Notes under the pieces: model-generated
Databases searched by the model: none
Told to the model about the DNA's origin: nothing
The model's input: the letters and a program-made list of their open reading frames with translations, nothing else
Shown here: in pieces, positions 1-5,222 of the stretch
Layout: every line of letters starts with the position of its first letter
How positions within the stretch are numbered: the first letter of the stretch is position 1
Position numbers and translations under genes: made by a program
Source: a bacterium
GTDB taxonomy: Bacteria > CAIJMQ01 > JAADFP01
Assembly (NCBI GenBank): GCA_027021085.1
Contig: JALUVB010000022.1
Span: forward strand, 1-14,524
Length of the DNA: 14,524 nucleotides
Reading direction: 5' to 3'

Positions 1-1
1 C

Positions 2-433
2 AGGTTTGATACTGCCTATATTTTTAAATATTCGCCCCGACCTCATACCGCGGCCGCAAAACTTCCCGATGATGTGCCGCGGGAAGAGAAAGAGAAAAGG
101 TTGGGAGAATTACTGGCTCTGCAGAAAAAAATAAGCCAGGAAAGGGGAGCGGAGTTAGTGGGTAAAGTAATGGAAGTACTGATAGAAAAAAGGGAAAAGG
201 ATAAATGGCTGGGTAAGACCAGAACCCATCGCACTGTGCTGGTAAAATCGGGGGAGAACCTTGCGGGGAAAATATTGCTGGTAAAGATTTGTGGGAATAC
301 TAAGGGAATTCTGGAAGGTTCCTGGGGCAGGGCCCAGGATTTTTCCCGTTTTCAAATGCTGCATGCACGGTCAGATAACCCTGCCCATTCTCCGGGAGCA
401 GGCGGGCAGGCTCCCGGAATGCCAGGCAGCTAA
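2..433 (+). CDS. miaB: tRNA-2-methylthio-N6-dimethylallyladenosine37 synthase, C-terminal part (5' end outside window)
   Basis: This is the last 143 residues of a radical-SAM methylthiotransferase, which puts the methylthio group on i6A37 of tRNAs. The N-terminal UPF0004 domain and the CxxxCxxC radical-SAM cluster lie outside the window. Visible are the end of the radical-SAM domain (FDTAYIFKYSPRPHTAAAK, residues 2-20), the linker helices (about 25-45) and a TRAM RNA-binding domain (about 47-107, with GKTRTHRTVLV). The YSPRPxTxAAK and GKTRT signatures favour MiaB over RimO or MtaB. The protein then runs about 35 residues past the usual end (after LEGSW) in a low-complexity Gly/Pro/Ala-rich tail whose DNA folds into a strong hairpin. 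That tail may be recent read-through. Reading continues from the left edge without a stop. Confidence 0.88.
   Translation, partial: RFDTAYIFKYSPRPHTAAAKLPDDVPREEKEKRLGELLALQKKISQERGAELVGKVMEVLIEKREKDKWLGKTRTHRTVLVKSGENLAGKILLVKICGNTKGILEGSWGRAQDFSRFQMLHARSDNPAHSPGAGGQAPGMPGS
391..418 (+). repeat. 9-bp stem hairpin at the 3' end of miaB
   Basis: TCCGGGAGC (391-399) pairs exactly with GCTCCCGGA (410-418) across a 10-nt loop. It lies inside the last codons of miaB and is not followed by a T-run. It is therefore not a canonical intrinsic terminator, but it could act as a 3' mRNA-stabilising or processing structure. Confidence 0.5.
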
Positions 434-521
434 ACGCATCGCCCTCACCTATATTCCATATCCTGTATCCTCCGGTTTTCTCCCGATTTTTCCCGTTTTT
501 TGCCCGAAGCACCTCGATTTG

Positions 522-550
522 TTTACATTATCTCTTTTTTGCATTATAAT
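522..550 (+). promoter_or_regulatory. Sigma70-type promoter of the MC1-family gene
   Basis: The -35 TTTACA (522-527) and the consensus -10 TATAAT (545-550) are separated by exactly 17 bp in the gap between miaB and the MC1 gene. Transcription should start near 557, giving a leader of about 30 nt that carries a strong SD. This is the closest match to the bacterial consensus in the window, and it implies a well-expressed, separately transcribed gene. Confidence 0.75.
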
Positions 551-586
551 AACTCAAAAGACAGGCAAGAAAGGAGGTGAGAAAAG

Positions 587-883
587 GTGAGAGAAGTCAA
601 AGTGTACTCCTTAAGGATAAATGGGAAGGAAGAGCATACCTTCCGGAGCAAGGGAGCACGAGGTGCTGCTCTGAAAGCTGCTACCCGCGGGTTGAAAGAC
701 AGTGACGGCCTGATCAAACTAAGAGAACATGGCAAAAAGAAAGATGGTTACTATCGCGTCCATGTATTTGAGGGAACCGTAGAAAAAGTTAAAAAACCCG
801 CCAATGCACCTGCCTGGTTGCCAGACACCATCAACAAGCCCAAGGTGAAGAAACTCCGGGTTGAGAAGCTTAAAGAGATCTGA
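587..883 (+). CDS. MC1-family (archaeal-type) chromatin/DNA-bending protein
   Basis: This 98-residue basic protein resembles MC1, the monomeric DNA-bending chromosomal protein of Methanosarcina and relatives. The match runs along the whole length: AALKAATRG (27-35, MC1 has AALKAANRG), IKLREHGKKK (43-52, MC1 has IRLRERGTKK), VHVFEG (58-63) and PAWLP (75-79) followed by KPKVKKLRVEKL (84-95, MC1 has KPFVKKERIEKLE). Length fits the family (about 90-95 residues). The Trp of the PAWMP-type loop, implicated in DNA binding, is kept as Trp77. The Trp expected in the FKxWKEIV segment is replaced by Thr. The GTG start is fixed by AAGGAGGTGA at 571-580. A near-consensus promoter and no co-directional partner suggest it is expressed alone. 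The expected role is non-specific DNA bending and compaction, or recognition of distorted DNA. The family is known mainly from euryarchaea, so acquisition from an archaeon is a likely inference. Confidence 0.85.
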   Translation: MREVKVYSLRINGKEEHTFRSKGARGAALKAATRGLKDSDGLIKLREHGKKKDGYYRVHVFEGTVEKVKKPANAPAWLPDTINKPKVKKLRVEKLKEI

Positions 884-893
884 GATCGTATTA

Positions 894-973
894 CCCAGGG
901 GAGAAAGGGTAAAGATACGAAGGCTCTTCTAAAAAAGTTGTATACCGGGAAGTTCGATGATTTCTCCCCTGGG
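894..973 (+). ncRNA. Possible structured RNA bounded by a 13-bp exact inverted repeat
   Basis: CCCAGGGGAGAAA (894-906) is the exact reverse complement of TTTCTCCCCTGGG (961-973). The 54 nt between them contain smaller complementary pairs: GGTA/TACC (908-911/943-946), ATAC/GTAT (915-918/940-943, which overlaps and so competes with the former) and GAAG/CTTC (919-922/926-929). It begins 11 nt after the MC1 gene, so it could be a 3' UTR structure, a small RNA processed from that transcript or an unusual long terminator. There is no clean T-run after it. I do not recognise a known RNA family. The rest of the gap to 1066 shows nothing further I can support. Confidence 0.35.
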
Positions 974-1066
974 GTCCCTTTTCAGGACAATTGCTCCCTG
1001 CCGTAGGGGAAGGAGGCTGAAATCTGGCCTTCTTTGGAAGCATAGCTAAAACAAGAAGAAAGGGAG

Positions 1067-1504
1067 TTACTCGTTCCTGTTATTATTCCTGCACTTGTTC
1101 AGGGCAGAGTTAAAGGCCTGGGCAAGAAAATGGAGAAAGTCTGAATTCCTGAACTTTATTTCCTTCAGAGGCTTCTTTCCGTCCCATTCCCGAAAATATT
1201 TTTCCATTCGGTAAAGGGGACCCAGAAAAGCATGCGAAAAAATTATCCCGCTGCCTATCCCTATTAGAAGAGCGGCAAAAATCAGTAAAGTAAATTCCCA
1301 TTTTGCCATCTCCACAATTTTCTCCTTGAGGGGATAAAGAATATGAATGTTCTGGGGAGAGATGGATTCTTCCAGCAGGGAAACAGTGTAGTAGAAAAAT
1401 GACCAGAGAAGGGCAGAAGAGATAAAAAGGATGAGCACAAAAATAAAAATTCCCACTCTCACCTGTTCTCGTGGCCTAACCAGTATTTGCCTTCTCCATC
1501 TCAT
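1067..1504 (-). CDS. Small membrane protein with two transmembrane helices and a HAMP-like C-terminus
   Basis: This 145-residue protein has a basic N-terminus (1-15), a first membrane segment (about 17-40), a short outer loop of about 30 residues, a second membrane segment (about 71-93) and a cytoplasmic tail. The tail (from GPLYRMEKYF at 95 through DFLHFLAQAFN at 122-132) resembles the HAMP linker of sensor kinases and chemoreceptors, with Pro96 and the acidic-Leu-Ala-x-x-Phe-Asn end. There is no kinase, cyclase or methyl-accepting domain after it, so no output is visible. Its start overlaps the pseudopilin stop (ATGA), so the two are co-translated. A role in pseudopilus assembly or membrane signalling linked to secretion is inference from context only. 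Confidence 0.7.
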   Translation of the reverse strand: MRWRRQILVRPREQVRVGIFIFVLILFISSALLWSFFYYTVSLLEESISPQNIHILYPLKEKIVEMAKWEFTLLIFAALLIGIGSGIIFSHAFLGPLYRMEKYFREWDGKKPLKEIKFRNSDFLHFLAQAFNSALNKCRNNNRNE

Positions 1505-2283
1505 TCTTCCACCTTACCATATATTATATCTTTGTTAAAACCCTCTCCTCCGGGTTTCCCGTCCCTTCCATAACTTCCCAGGATAAATCCCGGATAGTAA
1601 GCCTTTCCATAAACAGAAGACCAGTTGTAGCCCTTTTCTGCATATTCTGCGGGAGGCAGACAGGAGGAGGAAAAGTCTCCCTCGGGCAGGGGATATACTA
1701 TCTCAATCTGCATGGTGGCACTCGGGTCAGAGGTGATTCTGACTTCTATCGTATTTGAAGAGGTAAGATTGACTTTCTGGGTAATTGTTTGGGTATGCCT
1801 GTTAAAACAGCAGGGGCGAAAAACTGACCTTCCGTTTAATATCACCCGGGCAGAACTTACCTTATTCAGGTGAAGAATCATGCTGTATTCTCCCGGCTCA
1901 GCGGAGAAGCGAAGAGTTTCCCAGCGGGGAGGAGTGTATCTTCTTAAGAGGGGAGAAGTATAGATAGTTCCCCCGTACTCCCAAGCATCGTAGAAGTAAG
2001 TATTGCCCCAGGGGTCTTTCAAAGGAAGCTGGGTAAAGTACTTTTTCACTCCGTAAGGGTCTTCCTTGTTCAGCTCATTTAACGCGATGGGGTATTCTCC
2101 CTCCTGGTTGCGAAAGCTCTCCAGGGCTTCTGCAATGTTATGCAGCTGTAACTTTACTTTGGCAATCCTGGCTCTTTCCCTCATCTTCAAGCCCTGAGGA
2201 AGGATTATCCCCATAAGCATGGATATGAGGGCAATCACCACGACTAATTCTATCAGCGTCAGTCCTTTTACTCTTTTTCTCAT
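1501..2283 (-). CDS. GspG-like type II secretion/type IV pilin-like protein with an inserted domain
   Basis: This 260-residue protein starts with a class III prepilin leader: MRKRVKG, cleavage expected after Gly7, Leu8 at +1 and Glu12 at +5, followed by a hydrophobic helix (8-30). Residues 31-101 follow the GspG pattern (KVKLQLHNIAEALESFRNQ, then LPLKDPWGNTYFYD). The closing GspG segment, SYGRDGKPGGEGFNKDI (237-253), fits the family's calcium-binding loop. Between them, about 104-226, is an extra region not found in ordinary GspG (about 140 residues). Its core is beta-rich (EYSMILHLN, SARVILNGRSVF, NTIEVRIT, MQIEIVYPLP) and resembles an Ig-like sandwich. After peptidase processing the product should sit in a pseudopilus. 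No other gsp genes are in the window. The ATG lies 7 nt after an extended -10 element and has no SD. Confidence 0.82.
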   Translation of the reverse strand: MRKRVKGLTLIELVVVIALISMLMGIILPQGLKMRERARIAKVKLQLHNIAEALESFRNQEGEYPIALNELNKEDPYGVKKYFTQLPLKDPWGNTYFYDAWEYGGTIYTSPLLRRYTPPRWETLRFSAEPGEYSMILHLNKVSSARVILNGRSVFRPCCFNRHTQTITQKVNLTSSNTIEVRITSDPSATMQIEIVYPLPEGDFSSSCLPPAEYAEKGYNWSSVYGKAYYPGFILGSYGRDGKPGGEGFNKDIIYGKVEE

Positions 2284-2290
2284 ACCATAA

Positions 2291-2299
2291 AGTATACCA
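2291..2299 (-). promoter_or_regulatory. Extended -10 promoter giving a leaderless pseudopilin mRNA
   Basis: Reading the minus strand, TGGTATACT (2299 to 2291) is a TGn-extended -10, and the pseudopilin ATG begins after 7 nt (TTATGGT). Transcription would then start at or next to the ATG. No SD is present. A -35 is not convincing (TAAAAT, about 17 bp upstream). Confidence 0.55.
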
Positions 2300-2423
2300 G
2301 CAAATTCCGTGCCATTTTAACGCAGGGTTTGCCGGGGGTTTTAACGCGATGGTTGTGGCAAAACAACCCAAAAGGAGGGGCAATCCAGCTTTGTGAGGAA
2401 AGAGATTACTTTGTGATAGTTAT

Positions 2424-2460
2424 CCCGCCCTGACCCCGATATAATATCGGGGGAAGCGGG
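2424..2460. repeat. Two-tier hairpin in the divergent intergenic region
   Basis: CCCCGATA (2434-2441) pairs with TATCGGGG (2445-2452) around a 3-nt loop, and CCCGC (2424-2428) pairs with GCGGG (2456-2460) outside it. It lies between the divergent pseudopilin and rtcB promoters, upstream of both. It resembles a REP-like element or a protein-binding palindrome rather than a terminator. Its right arm carries GGGAAGCGGGCAGG (2451-2464), a 14-mer repeated in the opposite orientation before the hydrogenase genes. Confidence 0.5.
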
Positions 2461-2517
2461 CAGGCCTGCTGCAATCTCTCATATCCATGGCCTGAAGTCT
2501 CTTCGCCGTTTACATTA

Positions 2518-2526
2518 TGGTATAAT
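2518..2526 (+). promoter_or_regulatory. Extended -10 promoter giving a leaderless rtcB mRNA
   Basis: TGGTATAAT (2518-2526) combines the extended TGn with a perfect -10 hexamer. The rtcB ATG begins 7 nt later (2534), so the transcript should begin at or within a base or two of the start codon. There is no SD and no good -35. The architecture matches the divergent pseudopilin promoter exactly in spacing. Confidence 0.6.
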
Positions 2527-2533
2527 CAATCCT

Positions 2534-3979
2534 ATGAATTCTCTGAAAAAAATAGGTAATTATAAGTGGGAAATCCCCCCGGATTATAAGGCCGGGATGA
2601 GAGTGCCAGGAGTCATTTATGCTTCTTCCCTGCTGGCAGAGCATATTCTTAAGGAGAGAGTGGCAGAGCAGGTGGCAAACGTTGCCTGTCTTCCCGGGAT
2701 AGTCAGATATTCTCTGGCTATGCCCGATGCACACTGGGGGTATGGTTTTCCCATTGGCGGAGTAGCGGCTTTTGACCCGGAGCAAGGAGGAGTAATTTCC
2801 CCGGGAGGAGTAGGATATGACATCAATTGTGGCATCCGGCTGGTAAGAAGCGACCTTACTATCGCAGAGATAAAACCCCGCCTGAAAGAGCTGGTTGATA
2901 CACTCTTCCATACTGTTCCCTGCGGTGTGGGCGTGGGAGGACGCATAAAGCTTTCCTCCCGGGAGGAGAGAGAGATTCTGGTGAAGGGAGCCAGGTGGGC
3001 AGTGGAGCAGGGTATGGGAGTCAAGGATGACCTGGAGGCAACGGAAGAGGGAGGCGCACTGGCCGGGGCTGAGCCGGGTAAAGTTTCCCAGAGAGCATAC
3101 GAACGAGGAAAGAAGCAGGAAGGGACCCTGGGTTCGGGCAACCATTTTCTGGAAATCCAGGTAGTGGAAGAAGTTTATGATGAAAAACTTGCCAATACCA
3201 TGGGAATTTTTCCCGGCCAGATTACCCTCATGATTCATTCCGGTTCCCGGGGATTCGGGCATCAAGTATGTGATGATTTTATAAGAGTAATGATAAAAGC
3301 TGCCAATACCTACGGCATAGAACTTCCCGACCGGCAGTTAGCTTGTGCACCGGTAAATTCGCCGGAAGGCAAAGCATACTTTGCTGCCATGGCCTGCGCG
3401 GCAAACTATGCCTGGTGCAACAGGCAGATAATAATGCACCTGGTCAGAGAAGCTTTTGAGCGGGTGCTGGGAAAATCCTGGGTAGACCTGGGATTGTATC
3501 TTGTTTACGATGTAGCACATAATATAGCCAAGTTTGAGGAATACGAGTTAGAGGGGAAAAAGAAACTTTTATGCGTGCATCGCAAAGGAGCCACGCGTGC
3601 TTTCCCTGCCCACCATCCTCAGTTGCCGGAAAAGTATAAGGCTATCGGGCAACCGGTAATAATTCCCGGAGATATGGGCAGAGCTTCCTATCTTTTGCTG
3701 GGAACACAGAGAGCTTTTCAGGAAACCTGGGGATCCACCTGTCACGGGGCAGGCAGGATGATGAGCAGGCATCAGGCAATTCGCCAGGCCAAGGGGCGTT
3801 CCATAGCCAGGGAGATGGAAGAGAAGGGGATTATAGTGAGGGCACGCGGACGAGATACTCTCTCCGAGGAGATGCCGGAAGCATATAAGGACGTAGCCGA
3901 TGTAGTAGAAGTGGTAGAGAAAGCCGGGCTTTCTCGCAAAATTGCCCGCATGCGACCTTTAGGTGTAGTAAAAGGATAA
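2534..3979 (+). CDS. rtcB: RNA-splicing/repair ligase RtcB
   Basis: This 481-residue protein is a full-length RtcB, which joins 2',3'-cyclic phosphate (or 3'-phosphate) RNA ends to 5'-OH ends using GTP and Mn2+. It acts in tRNA or rRNA repair and splicing. The expected Mn ligands are present: Asp96 and Cys99 in GGVGYDINCG, His204 in GSGNHFLE, His235 in MIHSGSRG and His329 in VAHN. The guanylylated histidine is His404 in CHGAGRMMSR. No intein interrupts it. The N-terminus (LKKIGNYKWEIP, then MRVPGVIYAS) matches family starts, which supports the ATG at 2534 despite the missing SD. Only 12 nt separate it from the next gene, which has its own strong SD, so the two are probably co-transcribed. No archease or RtcA gene is nearby. 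Confidence 0.95.
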   Translation: MNSLKKIGNYKWEIPPDYKAGMRVPGVIYASSLLAEHILKERVAEQVANVACLPGIVRYSLAMPDAHWGYGFPIGGVAAFDPEQGGVISPGGVGYDINCGIRLVRSDLTIAEIKPRLKELVDTLFHTVPCGVGVGGRIKLSSREEREILVKGARWAVEQGMGVKDDLEATEEGGALAGAEPGKVSQRAYERGKKQEGTLGSGNHFLEIQVVEEVYDEKLANTMGIFPGQITLMIHSGSRGFGHQVCDDFIRVMIKAANTYGIELPDRQLACAPVNSPEGKAYFAAMACAANYAWCNRQIIMHLVREAFERVLGKSWVDLGLYLVYDVAHNIAKFEEYELEGKKKLLCVHRKGATRAFPAHHPQLPEKYKAIGQPVIIPGDMGRASYLLLGTQRAFQETWGSTCHGAGRMMSRHQAIRQAKGRSIAREMEEKGIIVRARGRDTLSEEMPEAYKDVADVVEVVEKAGLSRKIARMRPLGVVKG

Positions 3980-3991
3980 GGAGGAATAAAA

Positions 3992-4225
3992 ATGAAAGAA
4001 AAAGTAGAAAAGGTTATGGAAGAAGAGGTACGACCCGTACTGAGGATGCACGGGGGAGATGTTGAAGTAGTAGAGGTAACTGAGGATGGAGTGGTCAAGG
4101 TGAAATTAACCGGCGGGTGCGCTGGCTGTCCCTTCTCTATGATGACTACTGTAGGAGTAATAGAGAGTGCCTTGAAGGCAAAAATACCAGAGGTTAAGGG
4201 AGTAGAACTTATAGAAGGAGAGTAA
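3992..4225 (+). CDS. NifU C-terminal domain (Nfu-type) iron-sulfur scaffold protein
   Basis: This 77-residue stand-alone Nfu domain holds or delivers a [4Fe-4S] cluster to client proteins in the cytoplasm, usually as a dimer bridged by the CxxC pair. The pattern is clear: VRPVLRMHGGDVEVV (13-27), then GGCAGCPFSMMT with Cys43 and Cys46, then a C-terminal helix and VELIEGE. Length is typical for single-domain Nfu. AAGGAGGAATAAAA precedes the ATG, an excellent SD. It lies between rtcB and the hydrogenase operon. The hydrogenase small subunit and the MetV-like protein are iron-sulfur proteins, so it could supply them, but co-transcription with them is uncertain because a 148-nt gap follows. Confidence 0.92.
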   Translation: MKEKVEKVMEEEVRPVLRMHGGDVEVVEVTEDGVVKVKLTGGCAGCPFSMMTTVGVIESALKAKIPEVKGVELIEGE

Positions 4226-4244
4226 GCAGTGAACAGTAGGGTTC

Positions 4245-4258
4245 CCTGCCCGCTTCCC
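4245..4258 (-). repeat. 14-nt intergenic repeat copy
   Basis: Read on the minus strand this is GGGAAGCGGGCAGG, identical to 2451-2464 on the plus strand. Both copies are intergenic. A shorter related word, GCGGGCAGGC, occurs at 402-411 in the hairpin loop and arm at the end of miaB. This may be a trace of a small dispersed repeat. Confidence 0.35.
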
Positions 4259-4296
4259 GGAAGAGATTTTAAGTTTGTGATTTTGGCTTTAAAAAG

Positions 4297-4305
4297 TGGG
4301 ATAAT
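4297..4305 (+). promoter_or_regulatory. Possible promoter of the hydrogenase operon
   Basis: TGGGATAAT (4297-4305) is a TGn-extended -10-like element in the 148-nt gap before the small-subunit gene. A weak -35 candidate is TTGTGA (4275-4280), with 19-bp spacing. Transcription near 4312 would give a leader of about 60 nt ending in the AAGGAGG SD. I see no distinct operator or FNR/NtrC-type box. Confidence 0.35.
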
Positions 4306-4373
4306 GGGTGGTAAGTTTCCATTTCCAATTCAGTGTTTATGGTGCAGGAGGAAATTAACAGAAGGAGGTGCTG

Positions 4374-5222
4374 ATGAGCGAGGAGTACCCGGTAGTATGG
4401 TTTCAGGGGGCAGGCTGTACAGGCTGTTCTGTCTCTCTCCTGAACAGTGCGAGTCTTAAGTTTAAGGATATTCTGCTGGATGAAATAGTGCCCGGGAAAA
4501 AACTTAACCTGAGATTTCATCCTACGGTAATGGCAGGCCAGGGAGAGATGATAATTAATGTTCTGCGGGACACCGAGAAAGAAAAAAAGGGAGAGTATAT
4601 TCTCATTGTAGAGGGAGCTGTCCCCACATTAAATAACGGAATCTTTGGCGCGGTGGGAGAAAAAACCATCCTGGAAAGAGTCCTGGAACTGGGGAAAAAT
4701 GCTCTTCTTACTGTGGCAGTGGGAAATTGTGCAGCTTATGGTGGCATACCCGCAGCAAAGCCGAATCCTACTGGATGTAAAAGTGTGAAGAGGGTTTTTG
4801 CGGAGAACGGAGTTGATACTTTAACCGTCAACCTTCCCGGTTGCCCCCCCCATCCGGATTGGATGGTGGGTACATTATCCGTAGCACTGCGGGGCTTACC
4901 GTTAGACCTGGATGAAATAGGCAGGCCCAGGCTTTTCTACGGGAAAACCATCCACGAAAATTGTGAGAGAAGGGCTTACTTTGATAAGGGTAAATTTGCC
5001 CAGAAATTCGGCGAAGAAGGCTGCCTTTACGAACTGGGTTGTAAAGGCCCCTACACATCCGCGGACTGTCCGCTGCGAGAATGGAACAACGGGGTTAACT
5101 GGGTCATAGGGGCCGGCTCTCCCTGCCTGGGATGCGTGGAGCCGGAGTTCCCCGACAGCACCTCGCCGTTTTATCGGAAGCTTTCTTGGGAGGAAATGAA
5201 AAATGAAAAAAATTGTGATTGA
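4374..5222 (+). CDS. [NiFe]-hydrogenase small (electron-transfer) subunit, cytoplasmic type
   Basis: This 282-residue subunit carries three iron-sulfur clusters that pass electrons between the Ni-Fe site and an acceptor. Proximal cluster ligands are Cys15, Cys18 (GAGCTGCSVSLLN), Cys119 (GNCAAYGG) and Cys157 (PGCPPHPDW). Distal ligands are His194, Cys197, Cys217 and Cys223 (HENCERR, then GCLYELGCKGP). Medial ligands are Cys232, Cys251 and Cys254. Val244 stands where a fourth Cys (or the usual Pro) would be, which fits a [3Fe-4S] medial cluster. The pattern is that of group 1/2 uptake enzymes. An in-frame stop at 4356-4358 rules out a hidden Tat signal, and there is no C-terminal membrane anchor, so a cytoplasmic location is predicted. 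The ATG at 4374 is preferred over the GTG at 4368 because AAGGAGG ends at 4368. Its end overlaps the large-subunit gene by 20 nt. Confidence 0.94.
   Translation: MSEEYPVVWFQGAGCTGCSVSLLNSASLKFKDILLDEIVPGKKLNLRFHPTVMAGQGEMIINVLRDTEKEKKGEYILIVEGAVPTLNNGIFGAVGEKTILERVLELGKNALLTVAVGNCAAYGGIPAAKPNPTGCKSVKRVFAENGVDTLTVNLPGCPPHPDWMVGTLSVALRGLPLDLDEIGRPRLFYGKTIHENCERRAYFDKGKFAQKFGEEGCLYELGCKGPYTSADCPLREWNNGVNWVIGAGSPCLGCVEPEFPDSTSPFYRKLSWEEMKNEKNCD

Noticed and set aside
291-590. A 99-codon plus-strand frame from the end of miaB to the MC1 start
   Set aside because: It crosses the clear promoter and SD of the MC1 gene, and its second half reads T-rich noncoding DNA.
587-883. The window being archaeal because of MC1, RtcB and hyp genes
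   Set aside because: Class III prepilin of GspG type, bacterial GalU, MiaB, UXS and a TTTACA-17-TATAAT promoter with strong SD all point to a bacterium. RtcB and Hyp proteins occur in both domains.
2078-2352. Repeat of TTTAACGCGATGG at 2078-2090 and 2340-2352, and TTTTAACGC twice at 2315 and 2339
   Set aside because: A 13-mer pair is expected about once by chance in a window of this size, and one copy is inside the pseudopilin coding sequence. No symmetric operator structure is apparent.
2510-3265. A 251-codon open frame on the minus strand opposite rtcB
   Set aside because: It lies wholly opposite a highly conserved RtcB with all catalytic residues intact, has no recognisable motif and no start signal. 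It is a shadow frame.
2534-3979. Possible intein in RtcB
   Set aside because: The protein is uninterrupted at 481 residues, with metal ligands and His404 at the spacing of intein-free family members.
4229-4459. A 76-codon plus-strand frame in the gap before the hydrogenase small subunit
   Set aside because: It overlaps the start of the small-subunit gene out of frame, starts without an SD and has no recognisable composition or motif. The gap is better explained as promoter and leader.
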